From Pratylenchus scribneri (Eukaryota > Nematoda > Chromadorea > Rhabditida > Pratylenchidae): 64,000 bases of DNA. The position numbers and the translations under genes are program-made. The stretch spans positions 2,294,001 to 2,358,000 of the forward strand of contig JAQSEB010000031.1 of assembly GCA_030063045.1 (NCBI GenBank), read 5' to 3'. Below, in pieces: positions 12,718 to 22,675 of the stretch (position 1 is the stretch's first letter; each line of letters begins with the position of its first letter). The notes under the pieces were generated by a model, which saw nothing but the letters and a program-made list of their open reading frames with translations, did not search any database and was not told where the DNA came from.

Positions 12718-13316
12718 ATGGCAGGTAAGTTATCTACCTATTACCCAAAATCTTCACTAATTCATTTTCAATTTACAGATAATGTTCCCGGCATGGTCAT
12801 TCTGCTCATCCTCTTCCTGCTCTTCATGGCGCTGTTGATATTTTGTTGCTGCTACTGCTACTGCAAAAAACTCGAGGCAGAAGGAAAAACGGCCGCAATG
12901 CAAAAACGTCAACGACAACAGCAACAAAAAGAAGGCAAGCAACCACCTGCAGGGCCGCAACATTTCCACCAAACTGTCATCAACCGACCTTCTGCTCCTG
13001 CTGCACCAATGCCACTGCCGCCGCCACCACCTCCATTAATTGGTTAGTTTAATTGAATTTATGGTCGCATTTAATAATTTTTTTCAATTTTTCAGTGAAT
13101 TCTCAACCTGCTCCCATCCGAATCAACATTGAGCCGACGACAATTGTCCTGCCCGCACAAGAAGAAAGCAGCAGCACCACCGACGACGACCGGAGCCACA
13201 ATTCCAAAAAGAAGAACCACCACAAGAAGGCAAAACAACGAAGACACAACAGAAGCAGCAGCACCCGGAGTCATCAAGAAGACGACAAACGAGATGTCGG
13301 TTGGATTGATCTGTGA
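12718..13316 (+). CDS. Small single-pass membrane protein with cytoplasmic polyproline and basic tail
   Basis: Three exons (12718-12724, 12779-13042, 13096-13316) give 163 residues. A very short first exon (MAG..) is joined to a hydrophobic segment (GMVILLILFLLFMALLIF) ending in a Cys cluster (CCCYCYCKK) likely to be palmitoylated. Then come a Q/K-rich stretch, PMPLPPPPPPLI, and a His/Lys/Arg/Ser-rich C-terminus (KKKNHHKKAKQRRHNRSSS). There is no cleavable signal peptide, so the hydrophobic segment should be an anchor. I do not recognise the family; polyproline suggests an SH3/WW/profilin partner. Splice phases match. Confidence 0.65.
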
Positions 13317-13465
13317 TATTGTCCTATTTTCCCCATCATATATTGTTGTTTTGTTTGTGATATTGTCCTATTTTCCCCTCCATATATTGTTGTTTTGCTT
13401 GTTATTTTCCTATTTTCCCCACCATATATTGTTGTTTTACTTGTTGTTATTGTATTTTCAAAACA
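13317..13465 (+). repeat. Short tandem repeat in the probable 3' UTR
   Basis: Roughly three copies of a 40-45 bp unit (TGATATTGTCCTATTTTCCCC then ATCATATATTGTTGTTTTG) start within a few bases of the stop codon of the membrane protein gene. They probably form its 3' UTR. The remaining DNA to 13691 is AT-rich with nothing recognised. Confidence 0.75.
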
Positions 13466-13691
13466 TGTGATAAAATGATCTTATAAATTTTCGTATTTCA
13501 TTTTTAAAAAAGTGTAATAATTTCAAATTATTTATTTGTCAAGAAAGAATCATATTTGCTTCACAATGTCGAATATAAATTCTCCAAAATGGTTGGTCTC
13601 CACGAAATTGGAGAATGATGCTATTTAATAACTATAATTTAATTAAAAGTCAGAAATTTTTAGATAAATCAGTGCAGTAAAAGCACTAAAA

Positions 13692-14603
13692 ATGATTTCT
13701 CCATCACAAATAATTAAAGATTTAAACGACGGCAATTCCTACTGCCAACTATGTTCTACACAAATAAAAAACAAAGTAATTTTTGCTTTACATCTCTTAA
13801 TTGACAACCTAATTTATAGATGCTTACTGCACATATAAATGGAAAGAAACACCGAGATGCACTTAAATTAACCAGAACATCCAAAGAACATGTTCAAAAA
13901 CCAAATGATTTTAAAAAGCGAAGAGCAGATGAAGACGGAAATGAGCAATTTAAGAAAGCCAAAGTTGGTTAGTTTTATGACAAATTTTATTAAATGATTG
14001 AAATTAATTTTAATGTAGAAACTGCTGATAATGTACGGAATGATTACAACCAGACAAAATCACCAATTTCAACATCGCAATCTCTGAATGATGAAACAAA
14101 ACATTCCAATAAAACAGCAAATTTGCTAGAACTTCCTCAAGGATTTTTTGACGACGAAAAAATGGAAAGCAAGGTAAAGCGGATCGGGTTTATTTTCAAT
14201 CTTTATTAATAATAGGTGAAAGAGACGGCAGCAAAGCAAAAACAAATGTCATCAGAATTGGATAAATTTTATAAAGAAGTTGAAGAATTGGAAACCAAAA
14301 ATGAGGAACAACATTATGAAATGGTTTTTTATTCATAATTTGTTCATTAAATTTAATTTGTTATTTTAGATAGAGAATTCCGCAATCTCAAATGATATTT
14401 TACAAATTGATGAGCAAATTGAGATGTGGAAGTCAATCAATGAACTTGAGAAACAGAAAGAAATGATAATTGGATCAGTTGCGATGACCAGCAATGTTCA
14501 ACTTTCCAATTCTGCAGATTTGAAGAACGAAGAAGAAAGCGATGATGATAATATTGACGATATTGATTTTAATGTTCTTGATTGGAGGACGAAAACAATT
14601 TAA
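13692..14603 (+). CDS. ZNF830: ZNF830-like U1-type zinc finger protein
   Basis: Five exons give about 242 residues. A U1-type C2H2 finger lies at residues 18-40 (CQLCSTQIKNK, then MLTAHINGKKH). A basic linker follows, then the conserved LPQGFFDDEK motif, a coiled coil (ELDKFYKEVEELETKNEEQ), and an acidic end before the terminal LDWRTKTI. This order matches the ZNF830/CCDC16 family, nuclear proteins linked to pre-mRNA splicing and genome stability. It is the first gene of a close same-strand trio; the next start is 118 bp away, behind a TTTTTAG acceptor, a spacing typical of nematode operons. Confidence 0.82.
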
Positions 14604-14720
14604 ATTATTTTAAAAAAATGTACTTATGATTTACATATTTCAATTATTCATATACCTTTAATCTTTAAATATTTGTCTCTTTAATTAAAAGTAGCATTTT
14701 TAGAAGAGAAGAGAGCGAAT

Positions 14721-17047
14721 ATGTTTAGAAGAACATTGAAGAATTTATTTTCTGCACGTTGCTCATATTACAATTTGATACCCTATGTTCTCATTGGCGG
14801 TGGTTTGTTCAATTCATTTTACATTCATTTTATGTGTAAATGAACATTTTAGGTACGGCAAGCTATTATGCATCAATGACGATTAGGGCAAGGGATCCGA
14901 ATGCAAAAATATTGATTATCAGCGATGAAGAGGAGTCTCCATATCGTCGTGGACCAATGTCAAAAGGTTTTTTAGAACTAGAATCAAATCTCAACAATTA
15001 TTTTAAAGAATTATGGTGGTATGGTGATGGGAAAATGCCGTCAACACTTTCCTATCTGAGTCCAGCAACCAAAAAACGACATCATTTGACTTATGAAGCT
15101 GATGGTTTTTATTTGGATCCGGAGGAATTGGACAAATGGGAACATGGAGGAGTGGCCTTAATGTGCGGTGCAAAAGTGAAGAGAGTGGATGCGAATGGCA
15201 ATTTTGTTGAATTGGAAGATGGAAGAAAAATTGACTATGGAAAGTGTTTAATAGCAACCGGTAAAATAAAATAATTTGAACCATTTAAATATTTGATTTA
15301 AGGTAGTGTTCCACTGCAAAATGAATTGCTGAAAAAACATCCAAAATTTTCGGAACATGTTACTTACCTTGGAAATGTAATTAAAAATGATAATATTTGA
15401 ATTAATAATTTATTTTAGATCAATGATTACCGCAAATTGCACAAAAAATTGACATTATTGGACGAAAACAAAGAACAACAAAGCAAAAGGATAATAATAA
15501 TTGGCAGTGGATTACTCGGCACTGAATTGGCATATTCACTTAATAGACGATATTCGAGGGGAAAAGACAAATCAAATTTGAAAATTGCACAAATTACCAA
15601 TGAACAAGGTTTATTAAATAATTATATCTCAAAATGTTAACTAAACTTTTTAGGAATTCTCGATGACATTTTGCCTTTGGACCTTTGCGAACATTCAACT
15701 CAATTGTTGCGCTCTCAAGGCGTTGAAATGTACCAAAATGCAAATATTGATTCAGTTTCCATGAAGGATGGCAAAATCGAACTTAAACTTTCTTCGCCTT
15801 CCAACAAAAATGCTGATGAAACGAAATTATTATGTGACCATTTAATTGTTGACATTGGCGCAGAGCCATCGATGGATTTGATACAAAAATCAGCATTATC
15901 GATTGATCAGGTAATTTTTAGGTACAATTTCAATTTACAGGATGGAAGGGAAAAGGGAAGATGAAGAAAATAATGACGAGGATGATTATTGTAAAGATGA
16001 AGAAGAAAAAGATAATGATGATGATGATGAGGAAGAATTAGAAGAAGAAGATGAGGATAATGATTATGAAGATGAAGAAGATAATGATGTGGATGACGAT
16101 GAGGAAGAATTAGAAGAAGAAGATAATGATGAGAATGATGATTATAAAGATGAAGTGAGGATAATGATTATGAAGATGAGAAGATAATGATGAGGATGAC
16201 GATGAGGAAGAATAGAAGAAGAAGATAATGATGAGAATGATGATGATGATGAAGATCATCCCCCCAGCTTCTTATCTTCTTCATCATCATTATCCTTTAC
16301 CCTTTCATCCAGTAAACTGCAATAGTACCTAATTTTAAAATACTCTTCTTTAATTAATTTAATGCTTTATTTAATTAAGGAAAATGGCGGCGTCAAAGCT
16401 GATTCACAAATGCATGTCAAAAATAATGTTTGGGCTGCCGGCGACATTTGCTCATTTTTTGATGAAATGCTTGGCTATCAACGACGGTGCACCCATTGGT
16501 TGCATGCACAAATTACTGGGCGTGTTGCTGGAGAAAATATGACCAATGGAAATAAAACATATAGTCATCAGGTAAAATTTAGCAATTTAATTTATAAAAA
16601 ACCACCCAAATCAAATTTTAGGGAGCATTTGTTACAATGTTGGGCCCCAAAGCACATATTTGTGGCATTGGTGATACTAATCCGAAGAAATTCAACACAA
16701 CATCAATATATGCGGCCGACGATGAAAATAAAAATGATGAGGTTAAATTCATAAAATCAATTTTAATTATTTCTTTATTTTAGCTTCGTGCAGTTGTTCT
16801 CTACACTGATCGCAAAACTGACAAAATAAATGGCGTTTTACTGTACAATTTGCATGGATTTGGTGAAGAAATTGCGAGGAAACTTATAGCGGATCGAAAA
16901 ATGCTGAAAAATTCATTGGAAGAATGCGCAAAATTATTCGAACTTTGGGAAATTGAAGAACCATTGGATGAGAAAGAAATTAATAAAGAGATAAACAATG
17001 TGATAACAGAGAAAGAAATTGAGGCTTATCAAATGAGAGAAGACTAG
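14721..17047 (+). CDS. wah-1: Apoptosis-inducing factor (AIFM1 type), mitochondrial FAD oxidoreductase
   Basis: About nine exons. The N-terminus MFRRTLKNLFSARCSYY looks like a mitochondrial presequence, and the FAD-binding motif follows at once (YVLIGGGTASYYA). EESPYRRGPMSKG, DYGKCLIATG, the NAD-binding IIIIGSGLLGTELAYSLNR and NNVWAAGDICSFFDEMLG match AIFM1. The C-terminal AIF domain is present (TYSHQGAFVTMLG, LLYNLHGFGEEIARKLI). AIF supports respiratory chain assembly in the intermembrane space and takes part in caspase-independent death. The intron 15911-16379 contains a family B foldback element with a purine-rich core that mimics an acidic ORF. The start follows a TTTTTAG acceptor at 14703. 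It lies between ZNF830 and prohibitin-2, probably in one operon. Confidence 0.92.
15921..16329 (+). repeat. Family B foldback element, copy 1, with (GAT/GAA)n core
   Basis: The left end GGTACAATTTCAATTTACAG and the right end, reversed GGTACTATTGCAGTTTACTG, are inverted copies followed by GATGGAAGGGAAAAGG-like sequence. The centre is about 280 bp of purine-rich GATGAAGAA-type repeat. Flanks TAATTTTTA (left) and TAATTTTAA (right) look like a 9-bp target duplication with one mismatch. It starts ten bases after the AIF intron donor. Confidence 0.78.
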
Positions 17048-17257
17048 AGAAGAGCAAATTTGGAAATGAAATTTATGTTTTTCGCTCAATTATTTTATTG
17101 TTGATTTTTTGTTTTGTTCTCATTTTTGCAATAAATTTTGAATCTTTTTTTTAAATACCTCATAATTTTGTTTTTCAATTATAAATATCTAGAAAATTTG
17201 TATTTATTTTTAATTAAATATTCATTAATTTAGATTTAATTTATCAACCAAAAAGCA

Positions 17258-19138
17258 ATGAGTGATTCTCCGCCCGGAAAAGAAATGTTCGACAAGTTCA
17301 TGAAGAAAGGCGCTGCTGGAGGGAAAGGAGCAGGTATTGGAGTTGGAATTTTGGCGTTTGGTGCAGCCAGTGCCTACGCTCTCTTCAAGTCCGTTTATAC
17401 TGGTTTGTTTTTACTTTAATCATATTGATTATTAAAATGGCAAAAGATTGTAATACTGGTTTAGAACGGTTCTATGGTTTAGTTTATCCTAGATCTTCAA
17501 AGTTAAAACCACATATTCAATCGATAAATCTAGTCAGGACGCATCATTGAGTTGTCTTGGGTTTAACCAATTCTGTTTATGGCAAAGGATTAAGTAACTC
17601 AGTCGGTTACAATGCCAATTTTTTCCCTTAAGTCTATGGTTCGATACCCAGTGGCGGCTGGCGGCAAATGTTTTTTAAGATTAGTTTTGAACCAAAAACC
17701 ACAAGAAAATGGTTTAAACGGTTTAATACCCTTCATTGATCAAACCATTAAATCGTTAAAATATTTTCACTGAATTAAACTAATCCTTTATTATTGATTA
17801 ATGATTAATTATTATTTTTAGTTGATGCCGGTCATCGTGCAATTATGTTCAACCGAATTGGTGGTCTTGGCGATGAAATATATCGAGAAGGACTGCATTT
17901 TCGTGTCCCATGGTTCCAATACCCAATCATCTATGACATTCGGGCCCGACCAAATCAAATTCGATCGCCAACCGGGAGCAAAGATTTGCAAATGGTCAAC
18001 ATTGGATTGCGTGTTTTGTCCCGCCCCGACGCAAATCAATTGCCAAAAATTTATAGAACACTCGGACTGAACTGGGAAGAACGCATTCTTCCATCAATTT
18101 GTAATGAGGTTAAAAAATACATTCAATAAAATTTATTAAAATTGGCTGCAAATTTGTAGGTATTGAAAGGAGTGGTGGCAAAGTTCAATGCATCCCAACT
18201 CATCACTCAACGTCAACAGGTCTCAATGCTTGTTCGAAAAGGTTACTATTTAAAATATTGTCGAAAATAAACATCGGAAATGGGGAAAAGATTAAGTGGT
18301 GGTTCAATGGTTTGCCCTAGACATCCAAACGCTATACCCAATCGCCAATCGCGACAAGATGCGAAAATTCAAGATTAGTATATGGTTTGTCTTGTTTGGT
18401 TGATGAGTTTTAAACCTTTAAACCATCTCGTGGTGTTTGGTTCAAAACTAATTTAAAATGGTCAAACCTGAGTCCAGAATCGATGCTTCTCAACGAGATC
18501 TATCGGATGGGTATATGATTTGGTGGTCTTAAGACCAACCATTGAACCGTTTAAACCACTATAATCTTTTTCTAATTTAAAATATTTCCCATTCTCTTTA
18601 AACAATATTCTATTTTATTTTCTTCTTTTTCAGGACTCACTGAACGTGCTTTGGACTTCAACATAATTCTTGATGATGTTGCCATCACTGAGCTGGCCTT
18701 TTCTCCTCAATATAGTGCAGCGGTGGAAGCTAAACAAGTTGCAGCGCAAGAGGCTCAACGAGCAAGTTTCTACGTTGAAAAGGCAATTCAACAACGTCAA
18801 GAGAAGATTGTGCAGGCTGAAGGGGAGGCCCAATCAGCAAAAATGGTTAATAAAAATTAGCACAAATTTATTTATACAAAAAATGATATTTAAGCTTGGA
18901 GAATCGATGAAAAATGACCCAGGATTTCTCAAACTCCGTAAAATTAGAGCGGCTCAGAAGATTGCTCGAACCATTGTAAGACAAAGAAACTTCCAATAAT
19001 CATTTAAAATCCCTTTTTTAGGCTAATTCATCGAATCGCGTCTATCTTCCATCTGATGGGCTGTTCTTGAACTTGGCCAATGAGGATTATTTGGAAATGA
19101 AATCTGCTACAAATAGCAGCAATAGAGGCCGTTGTTGA
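17258..19138 (+). CDS. phb-2: Prohibitin-2
   Basis: Six or so exons encode about 300 residues. The N-terminus has a Gly-rich membrane anchor ([18 protein letters not shown]). The SPFH/band-7 domain follows: [47 protein letters not shown], then [17 protein letters not shown] and the coiled coil [12 protein letters not shown]...[16 protein letters not shown]. The C-terminus contains [18 protein letters not shown], as in PHB2. With PHB1 it forms ring complexes of the mitochondrial inner membrane that support m-AAA protease and membrane organisation. Two introns (17401-17820 and 18241-18633) each carry a family A element. The start lies 211 bp after AIF and behind an ATTTAG acceptor, so it probably ends the operon. 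Confidence 0.95.
17436..17771 (+). repeat. Family A inverted-repeat element with tRNA-like core, copy 3
   Basis: It sits in the first large prohibitin intron. The core at 17589-17658 shows GTAACTCAGTCGGTTACAAT (A box) and GGTTCGATACC (B box) followed by CAGTGGCGG. The left arm has AATCGATAAATCTAGTCAGG; the right end has AAACCATTAAATCGTTAAAA. The right arm is partly lost. Confidence 0.78.
18276..18590 (+). repeat. Family A inverted-repeat element, copy 4 (arms only)
   Basis: This is the second insertion in the prohibitin gene. The left arm (GGGGAAAAGATTAAGTGGTG ... CTATACCCAATCGCC) and the right arm (reversed: AAAAGATTATAGTGGTTTAA ... CATATACCCATCCGATAGAT) are about 100 bp inverted copies. 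The centre lacks the tRNA-like core, so it is useful for defining the arms. Confidence 0.78.
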
Positions 19139-19832
19139 CTGGATGATGAGACAGAAACCGAATCACAAAAGATGATGTGATGAGACGGATTGATTTGAAT
19201 GATTGATTAAATTTGTTGATTCATTAAAGTTATCTCTTATGTTTTTGAGTTTTGACTACTTTGATAAATAAATTAAAAACAATTCAATCAATAAATGATG
19301 ATTTTTTAATTGCATTGGAAATGTATACTGTACATATACCATATATCTATTACAGTATGTTGTTAATCGAAAAATAAATTTCGAAATGAATGATTATCGA
19401 TTGATTGATAGGTTCGCTTCCAATGTCCAATCCAACTTCCAATCCAAATCCAAACAAACTTGTTCTTGTTTTCATTAATTTATTCATAGTTCAATCATCA
19501 CTTCACGAATCATTATCATTCATCAATGAATTAATATAGTCACATCCAATAATTAATTAAAGCGTAACCTAAATAGGCTCCAACAAAAGTGCGAAGCTTT
19601 TTATTTCGCGCTTGAAAATCTTATCCAAAATAGGTTAAAAATTAGAACTTTAAGGTTTAACTATTAAACTAACGCAGTCTTTATAGTTTGGCAAGAAAAA
19701 GGCTAAGGTTTAAAGCAGTTTTAAGCTAATTTCCAATCCCATTTTCCTGGTTTTTAATTGTTAACATTTAATTTTAATTAATAAGTTCGATCAAATTTTA
19801 TTATTCTTTTAACAAAATTTAGAAAATACTAA
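19139..19832. other. Spacer with a dispersed upstream repeat
   Basis: The first part is the 3' end of prohibitin-2. The stretch 19540-19750 (CACATCCAATAATTAATTAA, TTTCGCGCTTGAAAATCTTA, GCAGTTTTAAGCTAATTTCC) is similar to DNA just upstream of the glutathione reductase gene at 47460-47650. The gene start at 19833 follows an ATTTAG acceptor at 19822. Confidence 0.6.
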
Positions 19833-22460
19833 ATGAAATTGCGACATAAAGACGACAAGCATTTTGATCATTTCCCTGCAAAGCAACCAAGACTCGTTGG
19901 CAATGAAATAACCAATGGTCAAGCGCCTAAGAAATTTACTGCAAATCATTCGCAAGAACCGGGCACAAGCAATCGGCGAATCTCCATTGAACATCAAGAT
20001 GAAGAAGACAATGACGGCAAGGATATCACCAAACAAGACCAGATCAAATTATTGGTTAGTTATTAATAAACCACATTGAATAAATAAATTATTTTAGAGT
20101 GTTCTTTTTGAGGATCGGAATGTTGGAACCGTGACTACCTTATCTCCTGGTGCTGGTTTGCAATCAATGGCCAATTACATTATCGAAAATGCAGATAAAT
20201 TCCAGAAAAAGGCGAAAAAGGTAAATGATTTTGGACATATTGATGACTTATTTAATAAAATCAGAAAATCGAAATTCCACCCGATCAATTGGAACCAGCA
20301 ACTGTGGATGAAGCCATCTCAAGGTTAATTTACAAGAATAAAACGAAGAAAATAAATTGTTTTTATTCAGCAAAGAAAAACTGAAGCAGTCATTTTTCGA
20401 AGATTGGAAAGAATATATTGGTTAGTGATTTTTTACTCATTAATTAATTGAATTAAATTGGATATTCAAAGCAGAAGAAATAGCTTTGTCATTAATGAAT
20501 TAATTCATTATGAGTTAAGCGGGGTTTTTCATGCATCTTTCGGCCCCTACAAGGGATAAGGGAATAAGGATGATGTTTGTTGAAGAAGATGATGATGATT
20601 GATGATCATCCTCGACTTCACCTTCTTCATCCTCATCATTTCCCTTGTAAGAGCCCAGATGAAATAGTACCAATAGCATTCATCCAGGAGAATATAGCAT
20701 TAGTGTAAGAAAAATATTTAACTAAAATCGGATAAAAAATTTGCATCAAAATTAATATTAATAATTCTACAGAAACACACTTCAAACGGCCGCATAATGT
20801 GATTTATGATAAAGAAATGTGCAATCGATTGTTGCATCAACATTTCCCATATGTAAGTTATTTGTAAATAATTTAAGCAATAAATCAATTTTTCAGTGTC
20901 GAACTCCACTCATTGAACATATGGTCGAAGAATTTCGTGGGCGATTTTCGACTGCCGCCTGGTTCTGCTTTTTTGTTGAATGCAAATTGGGCTTCTTACT
21001 GAGACAATGTTTGATTAGTTTATAAATTTTAATATAATTTTATTTATTAAAGATTTCTTGCATATTGAACAAACAGCGTGGGTCATCATTGCCCAGCCAA
21101 ACCTTCATCCAAGAAAACGACGAGTCAATTGGATTCCAAATCCGGAGGATGGTCCATTGGCGGATTCAATTCGGGAATTTTATTCAAAAATGCGAGTTTT
21201 TCGTGCCGATTACGATCAGCTATTTCACGAAAACATTGATCGATTGATTACGGTGGGTCAAAGGTTCAAATTATTTTTTATCGCCCTAATTTTAGTGCGA
21301 AAACGATGAAGCCGGAATCGGAAAGGATTTTGAATGTTTAGTTTGTATGGGCAATTTCAAACTTTCCCGGGCGGTTTGTTGCAATTTAAACCCATTCGAT
21401 CAACTAATGCGTCACGGACCATCCACATCCAAAATGAACAAAAGTAAGTGGAAAATTCAATTGATTAAAATATTTGATGATTTTAATTTTAGATGATCAT
21501 CAATTTCACTATTTTTGTGTTGAATGTTTGATTGGGCACGCGAGGGCAGCCACCCAGGAAGCACCATTGGCAATTGGCGGAATCGGCCTACAATGCATGG
21601 CACCGGATTGTGCAAATCCAATTCTCTTTTGTAAGTCAAAAATTAAAATTTTCTTAATAATTTTTGTGAATATTTTACAGCTGAATGTCGCTTTTATATT
21701 CCACCAAATGTTCGTCGGATTCTCAATGCGCGGATTGTTGAAGAAAATTTGGGCGCGGCAAATTTGGCCAATTTGGAACGGTAAATTTTATTCAAAAAAA
21801 AAATAAAATGTTCCTTTTTAGTTGTAATGAATGCAATTTTGCGATGATCATTGAAGCTTCGCCGGATGAAATTCGAGTCTTTTCGTGCGAAAAGTGCCGG
21901 GCCCAATACTGTTTGTTCATTTTTTGCTAATTTTTTCTAATAAATTATTTTTTTAGGCCGCAAATGCCACCGCCCATGGGATGATTTGCACATTGGCCGA
22001 CCATGTGAGGAAATGTGCCGAAATGATGAACAACAAAAACATTTGTACGAGAATAAATTGAGTGAGGCAATCATCCGGCGCTGCCATCGTTGCTCTCTGC
22101 CCTTTGTCAAAGCTGATGGATGCAATAAAATGGCATGTCGATGCGGTGCCACAATGGTTTTTTCCCATTTTAATTAATAAATTCAAATATTTTCCAGTGC
22201 TACATTTGCCGTGCGCAGAATATCACTTATGCTCACTTTTGCCAGTAAATTTACATTAAATTTAAATTAAAATTAAATTTAACTATTTCAGACATTATCG
22301 AAATCCGGGCCAGAAAAATTGCAAACAATGCAAGAAGAAATGCCTTCTTTGGCAGCCGGAGGATGAAGCGGATCGAGCGGCACTTGGAATTGTTCATGTG
22401 GAGGCCCAACAAGCTGGTGTTACTTTCAACGACAACAATAATAATGGACAAAATCATTAG
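19833..22460 (+). CDS. RNF216: RNF216/Triad3-type RBR E3 ubiquitin ligase
   Basis: More than a dozen small exons. The N-terminus is a polar linker (MKLRHKDDKHFDHF...). The middle contains conserved helices (SKMRVFRADYDQLFHENID). The RBR module follows: RING1 begins FECLVCMGNFKLSRAVCC and continues HYFCVECLIGHA and CMAPDCANPI; the IBR has CNECNFAMIIEASPDEIRVF, SCEKCRAQYCRKCH and RPC; RING2 starts RRCHRCSLPFVKADGCNKMA, then CRCGATMCYICR with the catalytic Cys expected here, and HFCQHYRNPGQKNCKQCKKK. The arrangement and the post-RING2 Cys cluster match RNF216 rather than parkin or ariadne. Its role would be ubiquitin transfer via a thioester intermediate. An intron at about 20430-20778 holds a family B-like element. 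Confidence 0.87.
20521..20671 (+). repeat. Family B-like foldback element, copy 2 (short)
   Basis: It lies in an RNF216-like intron. Left: TTTCGGCCCCTACAAGGGAT then AAGGATGATG. Right, reversed: GGTACTATTTCATCTGGGCT, CTTACAAGGGAAATGATGAG. A purine-rich GAAGATGATG core lies between. The left terminus is not clean, so boundaries are approximate. Confidence 0.6.
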
Positions 22461-22675
22461 AAAAGAAATATGGGTTAAAAATGTTATTTTATTGTTTTTT
22501 TTTCATCGATTTATTTTAATTTTATTTTAATTGTATTTATTTTTTGAATTAATTTGATAAAAATTTTGACTTCATTTTCATTGCAAATTTTTATTCACAT
22601 TAATTTTTCATTGTTGAAAATATCTTATATTAATTTTAATTCGATTTAAAATTTAATTAAATTATTATTTTTTTG

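Noticed and set aside
15942..16187. Acidic D/E-rich open frame
   Set aside because: It is the GAT/GAA core of a family B foldback in an AIF intron; the true AIF frame resumes at 16380.
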